Position numbers and translations under genes: made by a program
The notes under the pieces: model-generated
What the model saw: the letters and a program-made list of their open reading frames with translations, nothing else
Databases searched by the model: none
What the model was told of the DNA's origin: nothing
Shown: positions 50,498 to 58,858 of the stretch, piece after piece
Numbering within the stretch: position 1 is the first letter of the stretch
Layout of the letters: each line of letters starts with the position of its first letter
NCBI RefSeq assembly: GCF_001544475.1
Contig: NZ_FCNW02000004.1
Location: 124,001 to 188,000 of the forward strand
DNA from: Caballeronia humi
GTDB taxonomy: Bacteria > Pseudomonadota > Gammaproteobacteria > Burkholderiales > Burkholderiaceae
Direction of reading: 5' to 3'
Length of the DNA: 64,000 nucleotides

Positions 50498-52252
50498 TCA
50501 GCCGTGAAGTTCGGCGCGCAACGCCTCGGTAGCCGGCACGTCGAGCGTGAGATCGGGCGTGATCACGACGCCGTAGGCCGCGCGCGCGTGATCGATGGTG
50601 CAGAAATCGTCCAGGACGTCGTCGAGTACCTGACGCGGTGGCCGCTGCAACGGATCGCCGTAACCGCCGCCACAGGGCGCGTAGTACGCCATCGCTTCGC
50701 CCGGCTGCAACGCGATGTTGGAGAACTTCGCGTGCATCTGACGGACCGAACCATCCGCGCCCACGATCTCTACCTTGCCCACCTGGCCCTCATGCCCGCC
50801 GAACGCGCCCCAGGGCACGTCGAGATGACGCTCCGATTCGTGCGTGATCGTTCCGCCTTCGAGAAGACGCTGCGTCTTCACCACGCCGATGCCGCCGCGA
50901 TACATGCCGGCGCCCGGCAGAACGTCATCGCGGAGTTCGTACCGGTCGCAGACCATCGGCAAGTGCATGCCGAGATCCTCGATCGGATTGTTGCGCGTGT
51001 TGGCCATCAGGTTGTCGATCGAATCCGGGCCGTCGGATGCCGGCCGGCCGCCGTATGCGCCTTCGTTGACTTCCAGGAACACCCAGTAGTCGCCTGCCGG
51101 ACGAATCCCCGAATAAGCCGCGAACGAGAGCGTCGCCGAGTTGCCGGCGGTTGTGCGCCCAGGCAGGACCGGAGACAGCGCCTTGATGATCAGATCGATC
51201 ATGCGGTTGCACTGCGTGAAGCGCGCTTCCGCCGCCGCCGGGAAAATCGGGTTGAAGATCGATCCCTCGGGCGCGACGACGCTGATCGGCCGGAACGATC
51301 CTTCGTTCGGCGGCAGCTTGACGTCCATGAGCGCCGTGTCGGTGAGAATTGCCCGGAACGCGCAGTAGCAGGCCGGCTTCGTCGAACCTTCGAACGGGAC
51401 GTTGAAGCCCGTCGGGACCTGATCGGCCGAGCCGGTCAAATCGACTTCGACGCTGTTGCCGCGAATCTTCACGCACACTTTGATGGGTAAGCGTTTTTCG
51501 CGGTTCAGGCCGTCGTCGTCGAGGAAACCTTCCGCGCGATAGTCGCCATCCGGAATCTCGGCGATGCGGGCGCGCATCATCGTTTCCGTGTACGCCATCA
51601 ACTGGTTGGCGGCGCCGAAGACGGTCTCGCGTCCGTAAGACTCGAGCAGTTCCTGCATGCGCCGCGCGCCGAGTTGCGCCGAGGCGATCTGTGCATCGAT
51701 ATCGTCTTTCGTCTGGCGCGCCGTGCGGCTGTTGTAGCTGATGAATTGCCAGAGGCCATCGTTGCGCTTGCCGCGCTCGTACAGCTTGACGCCCGCGAAG
51801 AGCATGCCTTCGGCGAATACGTCGGGGATATCGATGATGAGCCCCGGCGTCGCCGCGCCGATATCGACGTGGTGTGCCGTGTTAGCGGCAAATCCCACGA
51901 GTTCGCCGTGCCAGAACACCGGCACGACGATGCACAGGTCAGGGCTGTGACTCGCGCCGTAATAGGGATGGTTGTGGATGACTACATCGCCCTCTTCCCA
52001 CTTGCCGCCTTGAAGGCATCGATCGATGCCGCGCAGATAGGCGGGAATCGAGCCGATGTGCAGCGGCGAGCCCTCCGATTCGGTCAGCGTATTAAAGCCG
52101 AGATCGAAGAGGCCAGCCCCGATGTCCTGCGATTCCCGGATGATCGAAGAGAACGACATGCGGTACAGCACATGACTCATCTCCTCCGCGATCGTGTGCA
52201 GCGCTCCACTGATCACCTGCAAGGTGACCGGATCAACGCGTCCGTTTTCCAT
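50498..52252 (-). CDS. hyuB: Hydantoinase B / oxoprolinase family protein
   Basis: A 584-residue protein of the HyuB family, the second subunit of ATP-dependent N-methylhydantoinase, 5-oxoprolinase and related ring-opening enzymes. It opens VDPVTLQVISGALHTIAEEMSHVLYRMSFSSIIRESQDIG and contains VIHNHPYYGASHSPDLCIV and NEGAYGGRPASDGPDSIDN, all family blocks; the histidines of the metal site are included. Length fits. It is 12 bases downstream of hyuA and so forms one unit with it. Substrate is probably a hydantoin, given the N-carbamoylsarcosine amidohydrolase-like gene nearby. Confidence 0.92.
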   Translation of the reverse strand: MENGRVDPVTLQVISGALHTIAEEMSHVLYRMSFSSIIRESQDIGAGLFDLGFNTLTESEGSPLHIGSIPAYLRGIDRCLQGGKWEEGDVVIHNHPYYGASHSPDLCIVVPVFWHGELVGFAANTAHHVDIGAATPGLIIDIPDVFAEGMLFAGVKLYERGKRNDGLWQFISYNSRTARQTKDDIDAQIASAQLGARRMQELLESYGRETVFGAANQLMAYTETMMRARIAEIPDGDYRAEGFLDDDGLNREKRLPIKVCVKIRGNSVEVDLTGSADQVPTGFNVPFEGSTKPACYCAFRAILTDTALMDVKLPPNEGSFRPISVVAPEGSIFNPIFPAAAEARFTQCNRMIDLIIKALSPVLPGRTTAGNSATLSFAAYSGIRPAGDYWVFLEVNEGAYGGRPASDGPDSIDNLMANTRNNPIEDLGMHLPMVCDRYELRDDVLPGAGMYRGGIGVVKTQRLLEGGTITHESERHLDVPWGAFGGHEGQVGKVEIVGADGSVRQMHAKFSNIALQPGEAMAYYAPCGGGYGDPLQRPPRQVLDDVLDDFCTIDHARAAYGVVITPDLTLDVPATEALRAELHG

Positions 52253-52264
52253 GATCTGCTCCTC

Positions 52265-54358
52265 TTATGCCGCTTGACGGTTGATATGGATGTTGCCGTT
52301 CGCCACGACGCGCGCGCGATAGCCCGGTGGCACGAGCGTCGTCGAATCGCGCTGGATCACGATCGCGGGGCCGTCCAGCGTGTTGCCGGCAAGCAGGAGA
52401 CTTCGGTCATAGCGAGGCGTGTCGTAAGTCTCTCCGTCGTCGAAGGTCGTGCGGCGCACGAACATGAGCGCGCGGTCGTCGGGACGCGCAGACCCGACCG
52501 GCAGCGCGGGCCACTGGAGCGCGGGCGTCTTCGCCACGCCGATGATGCGCACCGTGACGATCTCGACATCGACGTCATCGAACGCCCAGCCGTAGTCGCG
52601 TTTGTGCTGCGCGTGGAAATTCGTCTTGATCTGCTCGACGTTCGCAAGACTCACGGCGCCGTCCGGGATGTCCGCGCGTAATTCAAAGCCCTGTCCGTGG
52701 TAGCGGCACTCCGCGATGCGCAAATAGCTCTGGCGATAGCCCGGCACGCCGTCCGCATCGAGGCTCGCGCGGCATTGCGTGGTCAGATCATTGATGACGG
52801 CGTTGATCCTTTCGACCCCATCCTGCGTCAGATCCTTGAGCACCGTCAGCACCGAACGCGTGAATTCGTATTGCATGTCGGTGACGAGCAGGCCGATCGC
52901 GGCCGTGATGCCCGGGGCCGGCGGCACGATCACTTCCCGCGCGCTGACCGCTTCCGCGAGTGCCACGCCGTTCAACGGGCCTGCGCCGCCGAACGGAAGC
53001 AGCGCGAAGCGGCGCGGATCGAAGCCCTTGGCAACCGAGTTCGCGCGTATCGCGAGCGACATGTTCGAGTTGAGAATCCGGATGATCCCGAGCGCTGCTT
53101 CCGTCACGCTCATGCCGAGCGGGCGCGCGATTTTTTCCTCGATCGCGCGATGCGCAAGCTCCGGATCGATCTTCACGCCGCCGCCCAGGAACTGATCCGG
53201 ATCGAGTCGGCCGAGCACGACCTGCGCATCCGTAACGGTCGGTTCGGTGCCGCCGCGGCCGTAGCATGCGGGGCCCGGGTCGGCGCCCGCCGAGCGCGGA
53301 CCAACGCGGAACGCGCCGCCTTCGTCGATGTAGGCGATCGAGCCGCCGCCCGCGCCCATCGTCGCCATGTCGATCATCGGCGCGAGCACGGGGTAGGCAC
53401 CGACGTAGGTGTCGCGCGGGTTCATGATCTTGACCTGCCCGTCGGGGATCGTGCTGAAGTCGGCTGACGTGCCGCCGATGTCGACGGTGATCACGTCGCG
53501 CACATCGGACATCGCGCCCGCCCACCGACCGCCCATCACGCCGCCCGCGAGTCCCGACATGAGGATCGACACCGGACGTTGCGCGCACATCTCGACCGTC
53601 GATACCCCGCCGTTCGACTGCATGATCCGCAAGTGCGCGTTGATGCCCGCTTCGCGCAGTTTGGTTTCGAGGTTGTTCAGGTAAAGCGCGGTTTTCGGCC
53701 CGACGAACGCATTCATCGCGGTAGTCGAAAATCGCTCGTACTCGCGAATCACGTTCACGACTTCGGACGAGCATGAAACGTAAGCGTCAGGCAGAACCGA
53801 CTGAACGAGCGCCTTGGCGCGCCGTTCGTGCGTATCGTTGAGAAACGAATACAGGAAGCACACGATCACCGAACTGATACCGCGCGCCTTGAAGACGCGC
53901 GCCGCTTCGAGCACTTCTTCTTCGTTCAGTTCCGCGGCGATCTCGCCGCTCGGCGGCATGACGCGCTCGGTGATCGCGATCCGGTTGCGGCGCTTCACGA
54001 GCGGATGCGATTGCCACGGCACGTCGAATTGCAGCGAGAAGTTGTGGGGCCGCTTGTGCCGCCCGATATGCAGGATGTCGCGAAAGCCGCGCGTCGTCAG
54101 CATGCCGACTTCGGCGCCGTTGTGTTCGATCGTGATGTTTGTCGCGACCGTCGTACCGTGCACGATCATCGAGACGTCGGACGGCTTGACGCCCGCAAGC
54201 TCGCAAATCTCAAGGACGCCGCGCAGCACGCCCACCGACTGGTCATGCGGCGTGCTCGCAACCTTGTGGACGAAAACCTTCGCACGATCGTTCTTGTCCA
54301 TTCTCTCGAGGACCAGATCGGTGAAGGTTCCGCCAACGTCGACTCCTATTCTTGCCAT
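52265..54358 (-). CDS. hyuA: Hydantoinase A / oxoprolinase family protein
   Basis: A 697-residue HyuA-family subunit. The ATP-binding start is MARIGVDVGGTFTDLVLER, followed by HGTTVATNITIEHNGAEVG, the DVITVDIGGTSADFS phosphate loop and MGAGGGSIAYIDEGGAFRVGP. With HyuB it hydrolyses hydantoin-type rings at the expense of ATP, for example N-methylhydantoin to N-carbamoylsarcosine; 5-oxoproline is an alternative substrate. The ATG at 54358 has AGAGGA at eight bases, better than the ATG two codons earlier. It is the first gene of the hyuA-hyuB-MFS-porin operon, with its promoter in the region to the right. Confidence 0.93.
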   Translation of the reverse strand: MARIGVDVGGTFTDLVLERMDKNDRAKVFVHKVASTPHDQSVGVLRGVLEICELAGVKPSDVSMIVHGTTVATNITIEHNGAEVGMLTTRGFRDILHIGRHKRPHNFSLQFDVPWQSHPLVKRRNRIAITERVMPPSGEIAAELNEEEVLEAARVFKARGISSVIVCFLYSFLNDTHERRAKALVQSVLPDAYVSCSSEVVNVIREYERFSTTAMNAFVGPKTALYLNNLETKLREAGINAHLRIMQSNGGVSTVEMCAQRPVSILMSGLAGGVMGGRWAGAMSDVRDVITVDIGGTSADFSTIPDGQVKIMNPRDTYVGAYPVLAPMIDMATMGAGGGSIAYIDEGGAFRVGPRSAGADPGPACYGRGGTEPTVTDAQVVLGRLDPDQFLGGGVKIDPELAHRAIEEKIARPLGMSVTEAALGIIRILNSNMSLAIRANSVAKGFDPRRFALLPFGGAGPLNGVALAEAVSAREVIVPPAPGITAAIGLLVTDMQYEFTRSVLTVLKDLTQDGVERINAVINDLTTQCRASLDADGVPGYRQSYLRIAECRYHGQGFELRADIPDGAVSLANVEQIKTNFHAQHKRDYGWAFDDVDVEIVTVRIIGVAKTPALQWPALPVGSARPDDRALMFVRRTTFDDGETYDTPRYDRSLLLAGNTLDGPAIVIQRDSTTLVPPGYRARVVANGNIHINRQAA

Positions 54359-54892
54359 GGCCATTTCCTCTTCGAACCTTGATGGGAGCGTCCCCGCTCC
54401 GACGACGGGTCAGTCGGAGCCAAAACGCATGTCCGTGCTGCCGCGGAGCTGGAAACATCGAAGCAACGTAGGAAATTTGACCGCCCAATATTCACATGTC
54501 TATTGAGATTTCAGGCTGAATTATTGCGCTTATTGGTAATAGTTTTTTTTGCATCAGACACCTCATTCGAGGTTTTGATGCCATAAATGTTCCGATACTG
54601 GACCTTCAGAACGAGGCGGTAGCGTGTCGACGTTGATTGGCGCGAGCGCCAATGTTTTGCGCATCAAAGCGAAAGCGATGCAATGCCTGTCAGAGACAAG
54701 CATGAGCGCTTCGCGTGCGTGTGGAAGCAGCCTGGCGTTCCTGATCTAGACGATGTTGGCAGCGGGTCGGTCACATGCCAGCTTATGAGTATCGTCCGAA
54801 GATAGCAGTCAAGGCCGCATGCCTGTCTTCCTGCGGCATGGAACAGACGCGTCATGTGATAGCGCACGAGGTCGCGTAAGCGAGCTAATGCG
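54359..54892. other. Long intergenic region upstream of hyuA
   Basis: 534 bases with lower GC than the flanks (especially 54475-54560). It must hold the hyuA promoter. Two structures are seen: an imperfect hairpin at 54551-54581 (GCATCA...TGATGC arms) next to a T8 tract, and a palindrome at 54636-54653 (ATTGGCGC-ga-GCGCCAAT). No regulator gene is next to it. A short open frame at 54664-54867 (minus) lacks coding character. Confidence 0.5.
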
Positions 54893-55165
54893 TCAGGTGT
54901 TCTGGTCGATCAAGTCGGCAAAGAGGTCCGAGGTGGCGCCGCTCGTCGAAAGCGGCGACGGCAGCACACCTTCCCTGACCTGCGCCAGAACCGCCGGCGG
55001 CAACCAAACTTCCTCCATAGCGCCCATGCCGCTCTCGATCAATTGCTGGAGGAAAAAGGACTGCTTGCGTCCCGTTACCTCAGCCAGTAAGCGCAGCCTT
55101 TGTTCGATCTCCGGGTCGACTCGTACCGCGACCACTTTCAGCTTGTTTTCCGCCTTCCTTCTCAC
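54893..55165 (-). CDS. Ribbon-helix-helix DNA-binding protein (antitoxin-like, no toxin seen)
   Basis: A 90-residue protein starting with GTG after AAAGGAG. The N-terminal 50 residues form an RHH fold: a strand KLKVVAVRVDPEIE, then helices EQRLRLLAEVTGRKQSFFLQQLIESGM with the RKQSFFLQQ turn typical of RelB/ParD/CopG proteins. The C-terminal tail (WLPPAVLAQVREGVLPSP...) would bind a partner in an antitoxin. No toxin gene of the usual size is adjacent on its strand. It may be a solitary regulator or the remains of a toxin-antitoxin pair. Confidence 0.75.
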   Translation of the reverse strand: MRRKAENKLKVVAVRVDPEIEQRLRLLAEVTGRKQSFFLQQLIESGMGAMEEVWLPPAVLAQVREGVLPSPLSTSGATSDLFADLIDQNT

Positions 55166-55373
55166 CTTTGCTCCTTTGATATCGTCAGTGTCATGACCTA
55201 TAGCTTTGCTACGAGAGGTTCCCGAACTGATGCCTTGTGCACGGGCGTGTCCAACGCAACCGGATTGCCGTGACAAAATTTGCCGCAGCGGCACGAGGGA
55301 ACGTGACCGCGCATCTTATCCGATGCCAGCCTTGTCGTTCGGGGCTGCCGCGAACAACTCACGGCATCGATTT

Positions 55374-55643
55374 TCACTGACCACCCAACACGCGAGCGAC
55401 GAAGTGTCTTCCCCAGGCTTCGCCATGAGCAATGGCGTCACCCACCGTCTCGAACGGCCCATGGCCACCGGTCATTTCACCAGAGTCCTCAGCCAGCACG
55501 GAACCGTGAATCGGCTTTCGATCAATGCGAGTTACAATCACGCGGGCATTGAAACCAATAACCTTTGCCGTATCAGCGGGATCGTCTTTCTGCTCTGCCC
55601 TTATGACCAGCAGGTAATCGCCAATTTCAAGCTCCTTGTGCAT
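55374..55643 (-). CDS. Small hypothetical protein
   Basis: An 89-residue soluble protein, MHKELEIGDYLLVIRAEQKD to HFVARVLGGQ, with a beta-rich first half (IGDYLLVIRAE, VIGFNARVIVTRID) and a loop with GEMTGGHGPFETVGDAIAHGE. GGAGG stands six bases before the ATG. The gene is 52 bases downstream of the zinc-ribbon gene on the same strand, so they may be an operon. The form resembles small DUF2188/DUF-type proteins of mobile regions, but no family was assigned. Confidence 0.6.
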   Translation of the reverse strand: MHKELEIGDYLLVIRAEQKDDPADTAKVIGFNARVIVTRIDRKPIHGSVLAEDSGEMTGGHGPFETVGDAIAHGEAWGRHFVARVLGGQ

Positions 55644-55695
55644 GACCGCCTCCTGTTTTCATCAAGGAATCCAGCGTGAGGTACTGCCCTTCAGG

Positions 55696-55941
55696 CTACT
55701 CGTCGATGGGTATATTGAACCGCGTCCGACACGCAGCACATTCGACGCGCTCCGATTTGCCTCGCGCCGGCAATGCTGCAAGTGGATGCTCTTCTCCCGC
55801 GAGGAAGCAGGCTGGACACGGAAACGCCTCGTGCGATCTCAGGCGATGCCATCGGTCGATGAAGCGCTCGATGTCCATTGGAGCTGCGCTGGTCGCTTCC
55901 AGATAGTCCATCAGGACGTGAAACAGAGCGGGGTTTTGCAT
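55696..55941 (-). CDS. Small zinc-ribbon-like protein
   Basis: An 81-residue protein with two CxxC pairs: CPAC in the middle and CAAC near the C-terminus (RVECAACRTRFNIPIDE), spaced about 25 residues apart, as in a zinc ribbon. The N-terminal part is helical (LFHVLMDYLEATSAAPMDIERFIDRWHRL). The ATG at 55941 has GAGGAA upstream; a GTG at 55977 is in frame and adds 12 residues. It precedes the 89-residue gene on the same strand. Function unknown; nucleic-acid or protein binding is possible. Confidence 0.6.
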   Translation of the reverse strand: MQNPALFHVLMDYLEATSAAPMDIERFIDRWHRLRSHEAFPCPACFLAGEEHPLAALPARGKSERVECAACRTRFNIPIDE

Positions 55942-56178
55942 CCGTTCCTCGGCGATTGCTTTTCTGCATCGTAGCACTCTGAATCGCCGGATTCGAGCAC
56001 CTGGGATTGCCCGCGCATCGACCGTCTGTCGTATATCGCCAAGGATCGATCCTGCATGCCGCGTTCTTGATTATTTTACAGGTCAGTCGAACGTGGTGGA
56101 CGGTCGATTCATCATGCTGTGAGCGGTGCGATGATTTGACGAGTGCTTTTCGAGGCGCTGGCAAACGCGATAGTGCTG

Positions 56179-57786
56179 TCACGCTTGATGTTCGAACCCT
56201 CTCGTGGAAGACGCCCCAAGGCTCGGATCGGCACACATCGCACGTCCACGTTGCGATTCGAAATCAGAGTTGGCATCGCCTGACTCGATACTCCCAATCG
56301 CGGCGCGGTCTACTTTCCCTTGCTCGGTGAGAGGCAGGCGATCGACGATGCAGATACGTACCGCATCGGCAATGAGCACGCCAACCGCTGCTTCAAGCGC
56401 GCGCATGCATCGCGCGACATCCACCCTCCTTCCATTCCACGGCTCGATCGCGATGATCCATCCGTGCTCGTTTGCGTCAGAGTTCGCAGCGAAAGCCACT
56501 GCATAGCGCACGCCGGAAAGCTGGCACAGAACCTCTTCAATCAGAGTAGGACCGATCGCGCGTCCGTCGACTTCGGCGACATCGGTTGCGCGTCCGAGAA
56601 CATGCAGTCTGCTGGCTTTGTCGAGGAAACCGATATCGCCTGTGAGACACCAGCCGTCCTGAAACTTCTGGGCCGACTCGACTTCCTGGTGGTAGTAGCC
56701 TTGCGCAACAGCGCGGGACCTCACCTCGATTTTTCCATGCTGCCCCATGCGCGCGAGCGTTCCGTCGGCGAGGCGAAAGCGCACGTCGACGCCTGGCAGA
56801 ACGCATCCAGAACTGCCGAGCACGTCCGCGGATGCGTCGTAGGCAGCTTCCGGCAGCACGCTGACGAGACCTGCCTCGCTCGCTCCGTACATGTGGGTGA
56901 GAGCGGTTCCCAGACGCGCGATCGCGCGTCGCCGCAGGATGGCGGGCGCTGATCCGCCGACGTGCGCAATCGACCGGAGTGAGGAGAGGTCGCGTCGGAG
57001 GACGTCCGGATGATCCATGACTTCGAATAGCTGCGGCTCGACGAGGAACACATCCGTGATGCGTTCCGCTTCGATCGTCGCGAGCGTCTGCGCGGGTTCG
57101 TAGCGACGTTCCAGCACGATCGTGCCGCCACCGACCAACGTCTTGTCGACCAGTACTTGCGACAGGTACGCGAGCGGACCGTTGACGAGTTGTCGCCTGT
57201 CCTCGTCAACGGCTACACCGACCATCGCGGAATACGCAGCAAACGAACGATAGCTGCCTTTGGGCACCCCCGTCGTGCCGCCTGACGAGACGATCACCGC
57301 AAGGTCGTACGCCTTGGCGCGGCTCTTCATCGGGAGTTCGGATTGCGCCTCTGCGAGCTTGTCGAGTCGCGCAGATGCGGGACCAGCGCCCACCCCGACG
57401 ACGCGCGTCTTCACAGAAACGGGGACAAGCTGAGCGGTCTCCGCGAAGACCACCAGAAGCGTGGGCCGAATCCGTTCAAGCAGTACCGTGCGGCGATTGG
57501 CGTCGGCGAGCGCGGGCAGGAACATCGTCCCTGCACCCAGAAGGTTCGCTGCGTAGCGAATGGCGAGCGCGTCAGGGCAGTTGGAGGCGAACTGCGCGAC
57601 TAGCGAGCCTCGACCGATGCCCACTGCCTTGAGCGCACGTGCATAACGAAAGATCGCTCGACGCAGAGCGTCTCCCGTTACGTCGCGCTCTTGATAACGC
57701 ACCACCATCTGATCGGCTCGCGTCTTCAATCGTTCGAGCAATGCATCGACGTAAGGCCGATAAGCTACTTGTCCGTTGTCTTCCAC
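56179..57786 (-). CDS. AMP-binding acyl-CoA synthetase/ligase
   Basis: A 535-residue adenylate-forming enzyme. The phosphate-binding motif is IVSSGGTTGVPKGSYRS, the substrate motif MYGASEAG, and GWCLTGDIGFLDKASRLHVLGR leads to the hinge. The catalytic lysine near the C-terminus is in LTEQGKVDR. It activates a carboxylic acid (fatty or aromatic) to acyl-AMP and then usually the CoA thioester. It is monocistronic with no acyl-CoA dehydrogenase or thioesterase beside it. The C-terminal 35 residues after the lysine region are polar and unlike the family. Substrate unknown. Confidence 0.88.
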   Translation of the reverse strand: MEDNGQVAYRPYVDALLERLKTRADQMVVRYQERDVTGDALRRAIFRYARALKAVGIGRGSLVAQFASNCPDALAIRYAANLLGAGTMFLPALADANRRTVLLERIRPTLLVVFAETAQLVPVSVKTRVVGVGAGPASARLDKLAEAQSELPMKSRAKAYDLAVIVSSGGTTGVPKGSYRSFAAYSAMVGVAVDEDRRQLVNGPLAYLSQVLVDKTLVGGGTIVLERRYEPAQTLATIEAERITDVFLVEPQLFEVMDHPDVLRRDLSSLRSIAHVGGSAPAILRRRAIARLGTALTHMYGASEAGLVSVLPEAAYDASADVLGSSGCVLPGVDVRFRLADGTLARMGQHGKIEVRSRAVAQGYYHQEVESAQKFQDGWCLTGDIGFLDKASRLHVLGRATDVAEVDGRAIGPTLIEEVLCQLSGVRYAVAFAANSDANEHGWIIAIEPWNGRRVDVARCMRALEAAVGVLIADAVRICIVDRLPLTEQGKVDRAAIGSIESGDANSDFESQRGRAMCADPSLGASSTRGFEHQA

Positions 57787-57967
57787 GATGACCTCCTGCG
57801 TGCGAGATAGGGTTCAAAACTCGAATTCCACATGACGCATCGTGCGCCCACAAAATGAGCGAAGAATGAGCAGACCTGTCGCGGGAGTGGACTGGTTCAT
57901 CCGGACTAATTCAGCGTTAACTCTGCCGGTTCAAGATGGGTCCGTCCAAACAGGGAACGCAAACATC

Positions 57968-58510
57968 ATGAAACTCTCGAGAACCACACGCATGGCCTTG
58001 CCCGCAGGCTTGATCGCGGTTGCGCTCACCGGGTGCGCGGTCATCCCGCCGACCGGCCCGTCCGTCGTCGCGTTGCCGCCGAGTGGCAAGCCGATGAGCG
58101 TCTTCCAGCACGAAGACTACGCATGCCGGGACTACGCCTTCCGCTCGGACAATCGCCCCGTCCCGGCTCACAGCGAAATACCCGAGGGCCTCGGCAGCAG
58201 CGCGATCGGGACCGTAGGCGGAGCAGCCGCTGGCGCGCTGCTCGGCGCCGCGGCAGGCGACGCGGGCGTCGGCGCAGCGATCGGTGCGGGCGCTGGCCTG
58301 CTATTCGGCAGCGCTATGGGGGCGAACAGCGCACAAGCCACTTCCTCCAGCCTGCAGGCGCAGTACAACGCCGCTTACGCGCAATGCATGGCTTCAAAGG
58401 GCAACAGGATTTCGCAACCAGCCGTCTATTCCACGGCTCCTGTCTATGCCGCGCCTCCTGTCGCGTACGTTCCGGGCCCCGTTGTTTATGGCGGTTACTG
58501 GTCGTATTGA
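57968..58510 (+). CDS. Glycine-zipper outer-membrane lipoprotein
   Basis: A 180-residue lipoprotein. The signal peptide MKLSRTTRMALPAGLIAVALTGC ends in a lipobox (C23). A polar segment with two cysteines follows, and then a glycine zipper (about 79-115): SAIGTVGGAAAGALLGAAAGDAGVGAAIGAGAGLLFG. The end is rich in Pro, Tyr and Val (VYAAPPVAYVPGPVVYGGYW). Such proteins sit in the outer membrane or peptidoglycan; the role is structural at best. The ATG at 57968 was chosen because it starts the signal peptide. Divergent from the acyl-CoA synthetase gene. Confidence 0.85.
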   Translation: MKLSRTTRMALPAGLIAVALTGCAVIPPTGPSVVALPPSGKPMSVFQHEDYACRDYAFRSDNRPVPAHSEIPEGLGSSAIGTVGGAAAGALLGAAAGDAGVGAAIGAGAGLLFGSAMGANSAQATSSSLQAQYNAAYAQCMASKGNRISQPAVYSTAPVYAAPPVAYVPGPVVYGGYWSY

Positions 58511-58858
58511 CTGCCCCGCTGACGAAGATCGTGGCGATATCCGAATTGCGGACGCCGACAAGCCCGGAGGATCGCGCTCACGACACACACGCGGGACAAT
58601 CTCAAGCGGAGCGCTCAAAATCGAGCGATGAGGCGACGAACACCGAGCCATCCATCAACCGACGAGCACTCCCGGCTTATGTTCGCCTTCGTCATGACCC
58701 AGGTTCCATCGCGCGACTCCGCCTCTGCGCCGACGGCCATCACGCCCGATGGGTGTCCAATACGGATCTGATCAGACGCCGTTCCACTGACCAGCCGATT
58801 CACCACCGTGCCGGCAATCGCACCCGCAACCGACGCGCGTTGTTGCGTGATGGAAAAT
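58511..58858. other. Region without intact gene; holds a gene remnant
   Basis: 348 bases between the lipoprotein and LysR stop codons. The only interpretable content is the PrpF-like remnant on the minus strand (58615-58833). The rest shows no promoter, terminator or coding signal that could be supported. Confidence 0.5.
58615..58833 (-). pseudogene. Remnant of a PrpF-family (2-methylaconitate isomerase-like) protein
   Basis: A minus-strand frame carries the C-terminal signature of the PrpF / methylaconitate isomerase family: AGTVVNRLVSGTASDQIRIG, then HPSGVMAVGAEAESRDGTWV and MTKANISRE. In whole proteins of about 390 residues the block GTVVN...VRIGHPSGVM lies near the end, followed by an alternating strand and a final MSRSAR-like motif. 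Here nothing upstream belongs to the family and the frame is broken at the LysR gene side. It is a remnant of a deleted gene. The family was identified by eye from the RIGHPSGVM block. Confidence 0.6.

Noticed and set aside
54636..54653. Palindrome ATTGGCGC-ga-GCGCCAAT as a terminator
   Set aside because: No gene ends into it on the plus strand and the T-run is only four bases after a G; kept only as an intergenic structure.
54664..54867. 67-codon minus-strand open frame
   Set aside because: No ribosome-binding site, mixed composition with many Cys/Ser/Leu, no family; region has non-coding character.
54893..55165. Complete toxin-antitoxin module
   Set aside because: The RHH protein is antitoxin-like, but no toxin-sized partner is adjacent on either side.
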